Program-made: the position numbers and the translations under genes
The notes under the pieces: model-generated
What the model saw: only the letters and a program-made list of their open reading frames with translations
Told to the model about the DNA's origin: nothing
Database searches by the model: none
Shown: positions 17,910 to 27,968 of the stretch, piece by piece
Layout of the letters: each line of letters opens with the position of its first letter
Numbering within the stretch: the first letter of the stretch is position 1
Assembly: GCF_007997285.1 (NCBI RefSeq)
Contig: NZ_VORX01000005.1
Location: 186,001 to 250,000 of the forward strand
Origin: Gelidibacter salicanalis
Lineage (GTDB): Bacteria; Bacteroidota; Bacteroidia; Flavobacteriales; Flavobacteriaceae
Length of the DNA stretch: 64,000 nucleotides
Direction: 5' to 3'

Positions 17910-19964
17910 TTAACTCTCCGTTTTTACTTTTGGAAGCTCTACATAGAATTTCGTTCCTGCGTTAGGAGTGCTTTCTACCCAAATGCGGCCTTGATTAAGT
18001 TCCACTAATTCTCTACAAATGGTCAAGCCTAATCCAGTACCTTTTTCATTTTGGGTGCCAACGGTGGTAAAGTTGTTGTTTTGAAACAGTTTTCCTAAAT
18101 TTTCTTTGGCAATGCCTACACCAGTATCTTCTACACAAATCAAAGATTTTCCGCCAACATCGCGGTTAGAAACCGTAACAATGTCGCCAACTCGACTAAA
18201 TTTTACAGCATTAGTAATGAGATTTTGAATAATGATTTCTACCATGCTTTTATCGGCATAAATAAATTCGCGTTGCGATTCATCTATTACGACAATGCGT
18301 TTTTGTTCTATTTTCTGATCGACTAAATTAAGTTTACTATGAAAAATGTCTTGAATGTTGAACAGTTCTGGCTTTGGTTCAAGATTTTGCATTTGAGATT
18401 TGGACCAATTTAACAGATTGAATAGCAATAAAGAAGCATTATTTGCATTCTCACTGAGTTCCGGTATCAATTCATTAAATTCTTCTCTGCTGATACTGTC
18501 CTCTTTTAAGAGATCTAAGAAGCCTTTTATTGAGGAAATCGAATCTTTTAAATCATGCGAAACAATAGAAAATAAACGGTCTTTTACTTTATTCGTTTCT
18601 TCCAGATGATGGGACTGTTCCAATATCGCATCGTTTTGCAGTTGAATTTGTTTATTCTTTTCCTCAAGTTCTTGAGTGTAGGTAATCGTGTTTTTACGTT
18701 TCAAATAAATCAAAAGTAAAACCGTCAACACACCAAGGAAACCAACAATAAGTACATAAGATAATAGTTGTAAGTTTTTGACCTGTTTGGTGCTGCTCGG
18801 CGATTCGTCATCGGTTGGCGCACTAAGTAAATCCTTATCAGTAGTGGCAAAAGACGCTTCAGTAGACTCTATATTGTCAGAAAGTTGAGGTTGGTTCTCA
18901 AATTCCAATTGTTGTTTCAAATTGAAATATTCGCGCTGCCAACGGTAGGCATTTTGATATCTACCTTTGGTAGAATCCAAAGTCATCAATAGTTGGTAAT
19001 TTTTTAAAAGCTCCTGGTTGTTGCCAGCGGTTTTGGCTAGTTCGTGAGCTTCATAAATTAGGGTTTCGGCGTTTCGAGTTCTATTTTGCTCAAGATTTAA
19101 AGCACCCATAGAATTGAGTGCTCGTAAAATGCCTTCTTTATTATTGATATCACGATTGTATTTTAGACCCTCAACCAAATAGTCATTAGCCTTATCGTAA
19201 GCTTTAAATTTTAAATATTCTTCTCCAATCCTAGGCAATACTTCACCTCTTAAATCTTGGTCGGTTTCAGGATTGAGCATGGCCAAAACAGCTTCGTAAT
19301 ATTCAATAGCCTTTCGGTGTTCCTTTCGTCTGGAATATAATTGAGCAATATTTTTAGTAGATTGTTTTATTCCTGCACTGTCTTGTAAACGCTCCCTAAT
19401 CCTTCGGGTTTTTAAATTAAACTCCAATGCTTTGTCAAATTGATTAGTGTTGTAATAGGCTTCAGCCAAATTGTTATACGCGAAACTGAGCTCATCATTT
19501 AAATTGAGTTCCTCAAAGATGCGTATGGCGGACAAGCTATTAGCCAATCCAATACTATAATTACCTCTTTTAATCTCGACCAGCCCTATACTATTGCTCA
19601 CTTTAGCAACACCTAAAGTGTCTTTAAGTTCTTGGTAAATTTTTCTCGATTTATTGAAATGATCAAGGGCATTGAAATAATCATTCCTATGGGTATAAAT
19701 AAGAGCTTTGTAGTAATTGGCCTCGGCCACGCCTTTCGGGTAATTGATGGATTGCGAAAGCTGTTCGGTTTCTGAAATATACATCAACGCTTTTGTGTAT
19801 GCTTCAGTTTTGTACAGCGCTTTAATGAGGTGGATGGAGGTAACTACTTTAGAGGAATCCTGTTTTTGATAAGCTAATTGTACAGCAAGGCTATCTATCT
19901 CTATGGTTTGGGAATGACCAAAGACGACAGCAAAAAAGGCAGCTAACAGGAGTAACTGTTTCAT
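17910..19964 (-). CDS. TPR-containing membrane sensor histidine kinase
   Basis: The start at 19964 gives a proper signal peptide (MKQLLLLAAFFAVVFGHSQ); the longer frame from 20120 adds 52 residues unlike a coding N-terminus. The periplasmic part (about residues 30-370) is a run of TPR-like repeats (ANYYKALIYTHRNDYFNALD and similar). One membrane segment (about 398-425) and a short coiled coil precede a HisKA domain with H-box SIVSHDLKDS (His about 469) and a HATPase domain (N box NLITNAVKF, DTGVGIA, GTGLGLTICREL). No response regulator is adjacent, so it is an orphan. It could act through an unlinked partner. Confidence 0.92.
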   Translation of the reverse strand: MKQLLLLAAFFAVVFGHSQTIEIDSLAVQLAYQKQDSSKVVTSIHLIKALYKTEAYTKALMYISETEQLSQSINYPKGVAEANYYKALIYTHRNDYFNALDHFNKSRKIYQELKDTLGVAKVSNSIGLVEIKRGNYSIGLANSLSAIRIFEELNLNDELSFAYNNLAEAYYNTNQFDKALEFNLKTRRIRERLQDSAGIKQSTKNIAQLYSRRKEHRKAIEYYEAVLAMLNPETDQDLRGEVLPRIGEEYLKFKAYDKANDYLVEGLKYNRDINNKEGILRALNSMGALNLEQNRTRNAETLIYEAHELAKTAGNNQELLKNYQLLMTLDSTKGRYQNAYRWQREYFNLKQQLEFENQPQLSDNIESTEASFATTDKDLLSAPTDDESPSSTKQVKNLQLLSYVLIVGFLGVLTVLLLIYLKRKNTITYTQELEEKNKQIQLQNDAILEQSHHLEETNKVKDRLFSIVSHDLKDSISSIKGFLDLLKEDSISREEFNELIPELSENANNASLLLFNLLNWSKSQMQNLEPKPELFNIQDIFHSKLNLVDQKIEQKRIVVIDESQREFIYADKSMVEIIIQNLITNAVKFSRVGDIVTVSNRDVGGKSLICVEDTGVGIAKENLGKLFQNNNFTTVGTQNEKGTGLGLTICRELVELNQGRIWVESTPNAGTKFYVELPKVKTES

Positions 19965-20536
19965 TTTTTGATGCAATGAGTTATAAATTGTAATGCTGAT
20001 GCGATAGAGCTTGCCTTGAGGGAGAGGTGAGGCACGTTCACAATATACAATAACAATAATGTTAAGGATTCTATATGGTTTATCAACGTAATTGGAACCT
20101 TGATTTAATAGCTTGACCAAAAATGGATAAAAGGGTTTGCAAATGCTAATTTTTAGGTCTTAATGCCAAAAAATTAGTTAAAGTGACTCCTGATCTTTTT
20201 TGCAAAAATAACTTCCTCGTTGAATGGTAAAATTCTAGGAATAACGGCACAAACGCCCGTAAAATGCATCTGCGCGAAATACTAATCCGTATTTTTATTA
20301 GCGGGTTAAAAATCAATTATTTAGATAGAATGGTTATTCAATTTAAATGGCAATACGCTCAGAAATAAACATTTAAAAATGAGACAGTATTGGTCACCTT
20401 ATAAGCCAAGTTATCGAAAGTGTCCTTTCTTCCAATTGGCTGCGTTATGAGACCTTGTGTTGTGCACATTAATCCATCTCAGCATCAATAAATTTTAATT
20501 AAAACCCTATCTTTGCACACTTAAATTTAACATGAG
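19965..20536. other. Intergenic region between the histidine kinase gene and argS
   Basis: This 572-bp stretch separates two divergent genes. The minus strand has one TAnnTTTG-type box (20203-20210) that could serve the kinase, and the argS -7 box is at 20508-20515. I see no ORF with coding character, no RNA gene and no repeat in the rest. Confidence 0.5.
20508..20515 (+). promoter_or_regulatory. Bacteroidota -7 box for argS
   Basis: TATCTTTG is a full match to TAnnTTTG, 21 bases before the argS ATG. No clear TTG lies at -33. Confidence 0.5.
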
Positions 20537-22315
20537 ATGAATCTTCAGGAAACCATATCACATCAGGTAAAGAATGCGGTTAATGCTATTTTTGCCGCCA
20601 ATTTAGAGTCGGTAGAATTACAAACTACCCGCAAAGAATTTGTTGGCGATGTCACGGTAGTCATATTCCCAATGCTGCGTGTGGTTAAAGGGAATCCGGT
20701 TCAAATTGGCGAGCAAATTGGCCAATATCTCATGGAGAAGCTTCAAGTGATCAAATCGTTTAATGTGGTGAAGGGCTTTTTGAACATTGAAATTGAACCT
20801 GCACATTATCTAGAAGTTTTCGAAACGATAAAGGATAATGATAGCTTCGGTTTTGTAACCCCTCAAGCAGATGACAAAGCGGTCATGGTGGAATATTCTT
20901 CACCAAATACCAATAAACCGTTACACTTAGGACACATTCGCAACAATTTATTAGGATATAGTGTTTCCGAAATTTTGAAAGCTTCAGGGAAAAAAGTTTA
21001 TAAAACTCAGATCATTAACGATAGAGGCATCCATATTTGTAAAAGTATGTTGGCCTGGAAACGTTATGGTGATGGTGAAACTCCAGAATCGTCAGGTTTA
21101 AAAGGCGATAAGTTGGTGGGGAATTATTACGTGAAATTTGATCAGGAATATAAAAAAGAAATTCAAGAACTAATCACTCAAGGAAAAACTGAAGACGACG
21201 CTAAAAAGGAAGCACCGATTCTTACTGAAGCACAAGAAATGCTCCAAAAATGGGAAGCAGGCGATGTGGAAACAGTTTCACTTTGGGAAACCATGAACGC
21301 CTGGGTGTATACAGGTTTTGATGAAACATACAAAAATTTAGGAGTCGATTTTGATAATCTCTATTACGAAAGTCAAACCTATCTTTTAGGTAAGGAATTT
21401 GTAGCGGAAGGTTTAAAATCGGGCGTATTCTTTCAGAAGGAAGATGGTTCCGTCTGGTGTGATTTGACCGAAGACGGCTTGGACGAAAAAATTGTTTTAA
21501 GGTCAGACGGTACTGCCGTGTACATGACCCAAGATATTGGTACAGCCATTCAGCGGGTAAAAGATTTTCCTGATGTAGGTGGCATGGTTTACACCGTAGG
21601 TAATGAGCAAGAATACCATTTTCAGGTTTTGTTTTTAATTATCAAGAAACTCGGCTTTGATTGGGCTAAGAATTTATTCCATTTAAGTTATGGGATGGTC
21701 GATTTGCCTTCAGGAAAAATGAAGAGTAGGGAAGGGACGGTTGTTGATGCGGACGATTTAATCGTGGAAATGGCACAAACCGCTGAGGAAATTTCGGAAG
21801 AATTAGGCAAATTGGAAGGTTATTCTGCTGAAGAAAAAGAAGAACTTTATAAATCCATCGGACTTGGCGCCTTAAAGTATTACATCTTAAAAGTAGATCC
21901 TAAAAAGCGTATCTTATTTGATCCTAAGGAATCTATCGATTTTCAAGGTAATACGGGGCCATTTATACAATATACTTACGCTCGAATTCAGTCCATTCTA
22001 AGAAAAGCAGATGCCAAAGCTACGTTCGATGCAACAACAATTGAACTGCATCAAAAGGAAAAAGAACTGATTAAGCAGCTTTTATTGTTCCCAGAAGTGG
22101 TGCAAAATGCGGCAGAGCAGCATAGTCCGGCGCTGATTGCTAATTACACTTATGATTTGGTAAAGGAATTCAATTCATTTTATCAGAATGTGTCTATTTT
22201 AGGTGCTGAAAATGAAAATGAAAAAACCTTTAGAGTGGCGTTGTCTCGAAAAGTTGCCGTGACCATTAAAAGTGCTTTTGGTTTATTAGGTATTGACGTT
22301 CCTGAACGCATGTAA
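20537..22315 (+). CDS. argS: Arginyl-tRNA synthetase
   Basis: ArgS charges tRNA-Arg. The 592-residue protein has the N-terminal Add-1 domain, the HIGH-like motif in NTNKPLHLGHIRNN, a KMSKS-like motif in PSGKMKSREGT and a C-terminal all-helical DALR domain ending in LLGIDVPERM. Length and order are normal. The gene is monocistronic, with 222 bp to ffh. Confidence 0.98.
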   Translation: MNLQETISHQVKNAVNAIFAANLESVELQTTRKEFVGDVTVVIFPMLRVVKGNPVQIGEQIGQYLMEKLQVIKSFNVVKGFLNIEIEPAHYLEVFETIKDNDSFGFVTPQADDKAVMVEYSSPNTNKPLHLGHIRNNLLGYSVSEILKASGKKVYKTQIINDRGIHICKSMLAWKRYGDGETPESSGLKGDKLVGNYYVKFDQEYKKEIQELITQGKTEDDAKKEAPILTEAQEMLQKWEAGDVETVSLWETMNAWVYTGFDETYKNLGVDFDNLYYESQTYLLGKEFVAEGLKSGVFFQKEDGSVWCDLTEDGLDEKIVLRSDGTAVYMTQDIGTAIQRVKDFPDVGGMVYTVGNEQEYHFQVLFLIIKKLGFDWAKNLFHLSYGMVDLPSGKMKSREGTVVDADDLIVEMAQTAEEISEELGKLEGYSAEEKEELYKSIGLGALKYYILKVDPKKRILFDPKESIDFQGNTGPFIQYTYARIQSILRKADAKATFDATTIELHQKEKELIKQLLLFPEVVQNAAEQHSPALIANYTYDLVKEFNSFYQNVSILGAENENEKTFRVALSRKVAVTIKSAFGLLGIDVPERM

Positions 22316-22472
22316 TTTTTTAATTAAACTTATAGAATAACAGAGAAGCGCCCTAAGTAATGTCAGTTAAGCGCAACCCGGTTTTTAGCGGGATCTGAAT
22401 TTAAATGGCTGATAAGGATGGCATGATGATATTAATTCAGCCTTTTGGTTTTATAAATAGACATCAAATATG

Positions 22473-22480
22473 TAAATTTG
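22473..22480 (+). promoter_or_regulatory. Bacteroidota -7 box for ffh
   Basis: TAAATTTG is a full TAnnTTTG match, 57 bases before the ffh ATG. A TTTTG at 22443-22447 sits 25 bases upstream, slightly beyond the usual spacing. Confidence 0.5.
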
Positions 22481-22537
22481 CAACTCAAAATTTAATTTTT
22501 TGTGGTTTTATAACTGCAAACTGAACACTGAAACCCT

Positions 22538-23866
22538 ATGTTTAATAATTTAAGTGAAAAGTTAGATAAAGCTCTACACGTCCTCAAAGGACACGGGAGC
22601 ATTACTGAAGTCAATGTTGCTGAAACCTTAAAAGAGGTTCGTAGAGCATTGCTAGATGCCGATGTTAACTTTAAAATTGCTAAAGAATTTACCAACACGG
22701 TAAAAGAAAAAGCGTTGGGTCAAGACGTATTAACAACGTTACAGCCAGGACAATTAATGGTGAAGTTGGTTAAAGACGAGCTGACCGAACTGATGGGTGG
22801 TGATGCTGAAGGGCTTAATCTTTCAGGAAACCCGAGTGTAATTTTGATGTCTGGTTTGCAAGGGTCAGGTAAAACGACCTTCTCTGGTAAATTAGCCAAC
22901 TACCTTAAAAATAAGAAAACTAAAAAACCTTTATTGGTAGCCTGTGACGTGTATCGTCCTGCTGCTGTAGATCAATTACATGTTGTAGGAGATCAAATTA
23001 AGGTAGATGTCTATAGCGACAAGGGTAATACAGATCCTGTTGCAATTGCCAAAGCGGGTATTGCACACGCAAAAGCCAACGGACATAATGTGGTTATTAT
23101 AGATACCGCGGGCCGTTTGGCGATTGATGAGGCAATGATGAAAGAAATTTCTAACATTCATGCCGCCATCCAACCTCAAGAAACACTATTCGTAGTAGAT
23201 GCCATGACTGGTCAAGATGCGGTAAACACTGCAAAAGCCTTTAATGATGTCTTAAATTTTGACGGGGTTATTCTTACAAAATTAGATGGTGATACGCGAG
23301 GTGGAGCCGCCATTTCTATTAAATCTGTGGTCAACAAACCAATCAAGTTTATTGGTACAGGTGAGAAAATGGAAGCTATTGATGTGTTCTATCCATCACG
23401 TATGGCTGACCGTATTTTGGGGATGGGAGATGTAATCTCTTTGGTTGAACGTGCTCAAGAGCAGTTTGATGAAGAGGAAGCACGCAAGCTTCAAAAGAAA
23501 ATCGCTAAAAATCAATTTGGTTTTGACGATTTCTTGACCCAGATTCAGCAAATTAAGAAGATGGGGAACATGAAGGACCTTATGGGAATGATTCCGGGTG
23601 CGGGTAAAATGATGAAGGATATTGATATTGATGACGATGCCTTTAAAGGCATTGAAGCCATTATCCATTCTATGACACCATTAGAACGCACGAATCCTTC
23701 AGTGATTAATGCCAATAGAAAGAAACGCATTGGGAAGGGATCTGGGACTTCAGTTCAGGAAGTTAATCAGCTCCTCAAACAATTTGACCAAATGAGTAAG
23801 ATGATGAAGATGATGCAAGGTGGAAAAGGGAAAGCCATGATGCAAGCAATGAAAAACATGAAATAG
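22538..23866 (+). CDS. ffh: Signal recognition particle protein Ffh
   Basis: Ffh binds signal sequences of nascent membrane proteins with SRP RNA and delivers them to FtsY. The N domain is followed by a GTPase with G1 GLQGSGKTT, G3 DTAGRL and G4 TKLDGDTRGG. The Met-rich M domain ends in a run of Met/Lys (MSKMMKMMQGGKGKAMM). 442 residues is normal. Other targeting and insertion factors (secDF, yidD) lie 18-23 kb downstream, not in an operon with it. The SRP RNA gene was not found in the window. Confidence 0.98.
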   Translation: MFNNLSEKLDKALHVLKGHGSITEVNVAETLKEVRRALLDADVNFKIAKEFTNTVKEKALGQDVLTTLQPGQLMVKLVKDELTELMGGDAEGLNLSGNPSVILMSGLQGSGKTTFSGKLANYLKNKKTKKPLLVACDVYRPAAVDQLHVVGDQIKVDVYSDKGNTDPVAIAKAGIAHAKANGHNVVIIDTAGRLAIDEAMMKEISNIHAAIQPQETLFVVDAMTGQDAVNTAKAFNDVLNFDGVILTKLDGDTRGGAAISIKSVVNKPIKFIGTGEKMEAIDVFYPSRMADRILGMGDVISLVERAQEQFDEEEARKLQKKIAKNQFGFDDFLTQIQQIKKMGNMKDLMGMIPGAGKMMKDIDIDDDAFKGIEAIIHSMTPLERTNPSVINANRKKRIGKGSGTSVQEVNQLLKQFDQMSKMMKMMQGGKGKAMMQAMKNMK

Positions 23867-23965
23867 TTCTTAGTGGACAGTTCTCTAAACAAATAAATAA
23901 ATTTTCGCCTCTGAGGCTTTCCGAATATTAATTTGAGGAGTTGCAGATAATTAAATACTAAAATA

Positions 23966-24844
23966 ATGGTTCTACTCGACGGGAAAAAAGTAAGCAATGA
24001 CATCAAAAATGAAATTGCTGAGGAAGTAAAGAAAATGAAGGCCAATGGCGAAAAAGTGCCTCATCTTGCTGCCGTAATTGTAGGAAATGATGGGGCGAGT
24101 TTAACCTATGTTGCCAGTAAAGTACGTGCGTGTGAACGTGTTGGATTTGACTCTACTATGGTCCGCTTATCAAATACTACCAGTCAAGTAGAATTATTGG
24201 ATAAAATTTATGAATTGAATGAAAATCCTGATATCGATGGGTTTATTATTCAATTGCCTTTGCCAAAACAAATTGACACGCAAAAGGTACTTTTAGCCGT
24301 CAACCCTGATAAAGATGTGGACGGGTTTCATCCGATGAACTTTGGCAGAATGGCCTTAGACATGTCTACCTTTATTCCTGCAACGCCTTTTGGAATCTTG
24401 GAATTGTTAGACCGTTATGGTGTGGATACCCAAGGAAAACATACCGTGGTGATTGGCCGTAGTCATATTGTGGGACGCCCGATGAGTATTTTGATGGGTA
24501 GAAAAGGATTTCCAGGAAACTCAACGGTGACTTTAACACACAGTCACACCAAAAATATTACCCAAATCACTTCTCAAGCAGATATCATTATTTCTGCATT
24601 GGGCGTTCCAAACTTCTTAAAAGCTGAAATGGTAAAAGATGATGTGGTCATTATTGATGTGGGAATTACACGTGTACCTGATGATACTACCGAGAAAGGC
24701 TACCGCATTACGGGGGATGTTGATTTTGAAAACGTCAGCAAAAAAGCGAGTTTTATTACCCCTGTACCGGGAGGAGTAGGACCAATGACCATTGCCATGT
24801 TGCTTAAAAATACACTTCTGGCGCGGGAACGTCAACTAAAATAA
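23966..24844 (+). CDS. folD: Bifunctional methylenetetrahydrofolate dehydrogenase / cyclohydrolase
   Basis: FolD interconverts 5,10-methylene- and 10-formyl-tetrahydrofolate with NADP. Seen are the catalytic Tyr-Lys region YVASKVRACERVG, DGFIIQLPLPKQ, the nucleotide-binding VVIGRSHIVGRPM, and the C-terminal TPVPGGVGPMTIAML. 292 residues is normal. It begins 100 bp after ffh and may be transcribed from that promoter. The next gene follows after 13 bp. Confidence 0.98.
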   Translation: MVLLDGKKVSNDIKNEIAEEVKKMKANGEKVPHLAAVIVGNDGASLTYVASKVRACERVGFDSTMVRLSNTTSQVELLDKIYELNENPDIDGFIIQLPLPKQIDTQKVLLAVNPDKDVDGFHPMNFGRMALDMSTFIPATPFGILELLDRYGVDTQGKHTVVIGRSHIVGRPMSILMGRKGFPGNSTVTLTHSHTKNITQITSQADIIISALGVPNFLKAEMVKDDVVIIDVGITRVPDDTTEKGYRITGDVDFENVSKKASFITPVPGGVGPMTIAMLLKNTLLARERQLK

Positions 24845-24857
24845 ACCGCTTTAGCGA

Positions 24858-25601
24858 ATGATAACAGTTCAGCTTTCTATCGTGCCCTTGGTTCTTGAAC
24901 GGGTGGTTTTAGGAAGTGCTGAGCACTGGATACCTGTTCTTATCGGACTTATCTTTGGGGCTGGTATAATAGTGTTCGCCAATCAAAAACTGAATAAAAG
25001 TCAGCAGCATCTTTTAATCCACGTGCTTGCCGTTGTAGTCTCACTAATTGTGATCAGTTTTCATCTCTATAAATTCAGTTTATGCACTTATGATATTCAA
25101 AAAGATTTGCCATTGTATTTGTGCAGTCTTTTAGCCATTATAATGCCCATCTTTACGCATTACCGGAAGTATTGGATGTATGAAATTCTAGTCTTTTGGA
25201 TCATCGCTGGCACACTTCAAGCCATTCTCACCCCGGATATTGCAACCGGTTTCCCTACGTTTGATTATCTCAGATATTGGGCGGTACATTTAGGATTACT
25301 AATGGTTATTTTTTATGCCACTTTTGTGTTCAAAATGGCCCCTAAATTTAAAAGCATATTTAAATCCATCTTGGCACTTCAAATATATGTGTTGATGATG
25401 GTGGCGATCAATTACCTATTAAACGCCAATTACTTTTATCTCAACCAAAAACCAAAATCCGCATCCTTATTGGATTATTTTGGAGAATGGCCTTTGTATA
25501 TCATTGTTGTGCAGCTGATATTGGTGCCGTACTTTCTGCTTATTTATCTGCCATTTTATTTGGCAAATAGTCGCACTAAGTTAGATAAATTGCCGAATTG
25601 A
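24858..25601 (+). CDS. TIGR02206/YwaF-family integral membrane protein
   Basis: The 247-residue protein has about seven membrane segments and the family pattern of conserved polar residues between them: HLYKFSLC, PLYLCSLLAIIMP, GTLQAILTPDI and YWAVHLGLL. The function of the family is not known. It starts 13 bp after folD and is probably co-transcribed with it. Start and length fit the family. Confidence 0.8.
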   Translation: MITVQLSIVPLVLERVVLGSAEHWIPVLIGLIFGAGIIVFANQKLNKSQQHLLIHVLAVVVSLIVISFHLYKFSLCTYDIQKDLPLYLCSLLAIIMPIFTHYRKYWMYEILVFWIIAGTLQAILTPDIATGFPTFDYLRYWAVHLGLLMVIFYATFVFKMAPKFKSIFKSILALQIYVLMMVAINYLLNANYFYLNQKPKSASLLDYFGEWPLYIIVVQLILVPYFLLIYLPFYLANSRTKLDKLPN

Positions 25602-25627
25602 ATACGATGCTAGGTTTGTATGGTAGA

Positions 25628-26056
25628 CTATTTAGCAAACAATAGGCTCATATCCTTAAACGCTTTAAATTCTAATGCATTACCCGCAGGGTCTTTAAAA
25701 AACATCGTGGCCTGTTCGCCTACTTGACCTTCAAAACGGATATAAGGTTCAATAATGAAGTCCACCCCTTTATTTGAAAGCTGTTTTGCGAAATCTTGAA
25801 ACGTGTTCCAAGGCAAAACCACACCATAATGTGGTACTGGGACACTTTTTCCATCCACACTGTTGGTATGGGTGTCTTCTGTAGATTGTGCTTTATAATG
25901 GATGACTAATTGGTGGCCGAAGAAATTAAAGTCCACCCAGTGGTCTGAACTTCTCCCTTCTTCACAATTTAAAACATCCCTGTAAAAAGTCCTACATTCC
26001 TCAAGGTTATGGACAGGAATGGCAAGGTGAAAAGGAGAGAGTTCAGATGTTGTCAT
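25628..26056 (-). CDS. VOC-family (glyoxalase/dioxygenase fold) protein
   Basis: The 142-residue protein has two beta-alpha-beta-beta-beta halves: FHLAIPVHNLEECRTFYRDVL with a possible metal His near the start, and a C-terminal MFFKDPAGNALEFKAF with the typical DPxGNxxE metal ligand. It is likely metal-dependent; the substrate is unknown. The small membrane-protein gene ends one base upstream on the same strand. Confidence 0.85.
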   Translation of the reverse strand: MTTSELSPFHLAIPVHNLEECRTFYRDVLNCEEGRSSDHWVDFNFFGHQLVIHYKAQSTEDTHTNSVDGKSVPVPHYGVVLPWNTFQDFAKQLSNKGVDFIIEPYIRFEGQVGEQATMFFKDPAGNALEFKAFKDMSLLFAK

Positions 26057-26057
26057 G

Positions 26058-26243
26058 TTATGAAACTGGTTCGTCTTTTCTGTATTTTAGCATGGACACG
26101 CCAGCAATAAAGAAAACGCCTCCTAAAATGGTAAGCGCCCATGGATCTAATTGGGTAAAGTTATTTCCAAATATTCCCAATACGCCTAGTACTAAGGCAA
26201 TCATGCCTCCAATGGTCAAGATTAATGCTAAGATTTTAATCAT
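26058..26243 (-). CDS. Small two-helix membrane protein
   Basis: The 61-residue protein has two hydrophobic segments (about residues 3-25 and 34-52) separated by NNFTQLDPWA, with a basic/acidic tail. It ends one base before the VOC gene, a spacing typical of an operon, which supports it as real despite its size. The family is not recognised. A + strand frame over the same bases looks like a shadow. Confidence 0.7.
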   Translation of the reverse strand: MIKILALILTIGGMIALVLGVLGIFGNNFTQLDPWALTILGGVFFIAGVSMLKYRKDEPVS

Positions 26244-26344
26244 AATTTATAGTTTAAGATTTTATGGTTTAAAAGTACTATAATTCCAGTTTTCAATTAT
26301 AATGAGACAAAATATATTTTGCTTCTAATGCCCCAATCTATACC

Positions 26345-27106
26345 TTATTTGCTTTTTCGTCTCGTTTTAGGTGGTGTTTCGGCAAAGTCTTTATCAGAAT
26401 CTGATAAAAGGAGATTCAAATCCTTAAATTCTGTTTCAGTGAGTTCGCGATATTCGCCAACTGGCATATTTAGCTTGATATTCATAATGCGAATACGTTG
26501 TAAGGCCTCTACTTCGTAATCTAAATATTCACACATTCTTCTAATCTGTCTGTTCAAACCTTGGGTCAAAATAATACTGAATTCGTAAGTGCTCAATTTT
26601 TTAACTTCGCACTTCTTGCTAACCGTGTCTAAAATAGGCACACCATTAGACATGCGCTCAATGAAGGTTTGCGAGATGGGCTTGTCTACCTTTACAATAT
26701 ATTCCTTTTCGTGGTTATTACTAGCGCGTAAAATTTTATTTACAATATCGCCATCGTCAGTTAAAAGAATCAAACCTTCACTAGGTTTATCCAATCGCCC
26801 AATAGGGAAGATGCGCTTTGGGTAGTTGATATAATCAATAATATTATCCTTTTCTACTCTGGTATCTGTTGTACAAACAATACCAATTGGTTTGTTAAAG
26901 GCGAGGTACACAAAACCTTCTTTAGTGTCTTTTATAGGTTGGCCATCTACATGTACAACATCCGTGTCAGAAATTTTGGTGCCCATTTCCGGTACTTTTC
27001 CGTTGATGGTTACACGTCCAGCTTCAATAAGTTTGTCCGCTGCACGCCGTGAACAGTAACCAACTTCACTTAAATATTTATTTATACGTTTCAAATTTTC
27101 TTCCAT
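26345..27106 (-). CDS. rluF: 23S rRNA pseudouridine synthase, RluF type
   Basis: The protein (253 residues) has an N-terminal S4 RNA-binding domain (RINKYLSEVGYCSRRAADKL) and a TruA/RsuA-type catalytic domain with the Asp in IGRLDKPSEGL. NHEKEYIVKV and GLNRQIRRMCEYL are RluF-like; RluF modifies U2604 of E. coli 23S rRNA. RluB-type activity cannot be excluded from sequence alone. A basic C-terminal tail (PPKTRRKSK) may add RNA contacts. It lies 18 bp after the alpha/beta hydrolase on the same strand. Confidence 0.88.
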   Translation of the reverse strand: MEENLKRINKYLSEVGYCSRRAADKLIEAGRVTINGKVPEMGTKISDTDVVHVDGQPIKDTKEGFVYLAFNKPIGIVCTTDTRVEKDNIIDYINYPKRIFPIGRLDKPSEGLILLTDDGDIVNKILRASNNHEKEYIVKVDKPISQTFIERMSNGVPILDTVSKKCEVKKLSTYEFSIILTQGLNRQIRRMCEYLDYEVEALQRIRIMNIKLNMPVGEYRELTETEFKDLNLLLSDSDKDFAETPPKTRRKSK

Positions 27107-27124
27107 GGCACAAATATAGTGGAT

Positions 27125-27955
27125 TTAAACTCCAATAAAATTGTAAATGTGTTGGGCAACGGTCGCGTCGTTTAAGGAATGGCCGAGCCCTTTTGTAGTA
27201 ATCAGTTGGCTATTTTTAAAACTGTTTTTTAGGAGTAAGGCATCATTATAAGGAATGATCCGGTCATCCTGATCGTGGATGATCAAACCTTCCGACTCAA
27301 TGGTTTCTAAGAATTTTGCAGTCGAGAAGCTGTCCGCAGGTCTTCCAAACCGATCGTTAATGGTATGATTAAGCTGCGACACGATGCGGTGGTTGTAGCC
27401 AAGCATGTCTGTATAGCGTTTCATGACATCTTGAAATTCAGATGGTGCTCCTAAAAGAACGATTTTTTTTAGGTTGGGAAATTGATATTTATGTTGAAAT
27501 AATGCGCATGCCATCCCGCCTACAGAATGACCCACCATAATATCAGGAGAGAATTTTTTGGCCACAACATTAATAAATTCAGCATAAATGATGGCATTAA
27601 AAATTTCGCTACCTGATTTGCCATGACCTGGTGCGTCCAGAGCAATCACATTAAAACTTTTTTTCCTCAGTTCTAAGATGAGCCGTTTCCAGCGTGCGGA
27701 ATTGCTTTCCCAACCATGGGTTAAGATGATCGTTTTTCCTGTGCCGGGCCACCTGTAGGTCATGATAGGAAACGTCTCAAATTTCAACTCTTCTTGAAAG
27801 GCGGTATTTAAAAAATCGGACTGCTCTTCATTCAGTTTCCCAGAGCGGGGCTTCATAAATAAATACAATGCTTTGTCTGCCGCATAGGGTTTTGAAACAT
27901 AACTCAGTGCATTGTAATAGTTTCCGATTATTTTAATAAGAATTTCCTTCTTCAT
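27125..27955 (-). CDS. Alpha/beta-hydrolase
   Basis: The 276-residue protein has the alpha/beta-hydrolase core: oxyanion region TIILTHGWESNSARW, DAPGHGKSG, nucleophile elbow GHSVGG with the Ser, an acid in DQDDRIIP and the catalytic His in GLGHSLND. It is a likely cytoplasmic esterase or lipase-like enzyme; the substrate is unknown. It lies 13 bp after the cupin gene and 18 bp before rluF, so the three probably form an operon. Confidence 0.9.
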   Translation of the reverse strand: MKKEILIKIIGNYYNALSYVSKPYAADKALYLFMKPRSGKLNEEQSDFLNTAFQEELKFETFPIMTYRWPGTGKTIILTHGWESNSARWKRLILELRKKSFNVIALDAPGHGKSGSEIFNAIIYAEFINVVAKKFSPDIMVGHSVGGMACALFQHKYQFPNLKKIVLLGAPSEFQDVMKRYTDMLGYNHRIVSQLNHTINDRFGRPADSFSTAKFLETIESEGLIIHDQDDRIIPYNDALLLKNSFKNSQLITTKGLGHSLNDATVAQHIYNFIGV

Positions 27956-27968
27956 GGTTGGCTATTGA

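Noticed and set aside
22361-22400. Weak GC-rich hairpin between argS and ffh as an RNA gene
   Set aside because: The stem is only about four pairs, no T-run follows and no RNA family fits; the SRP RNA was also not found here.
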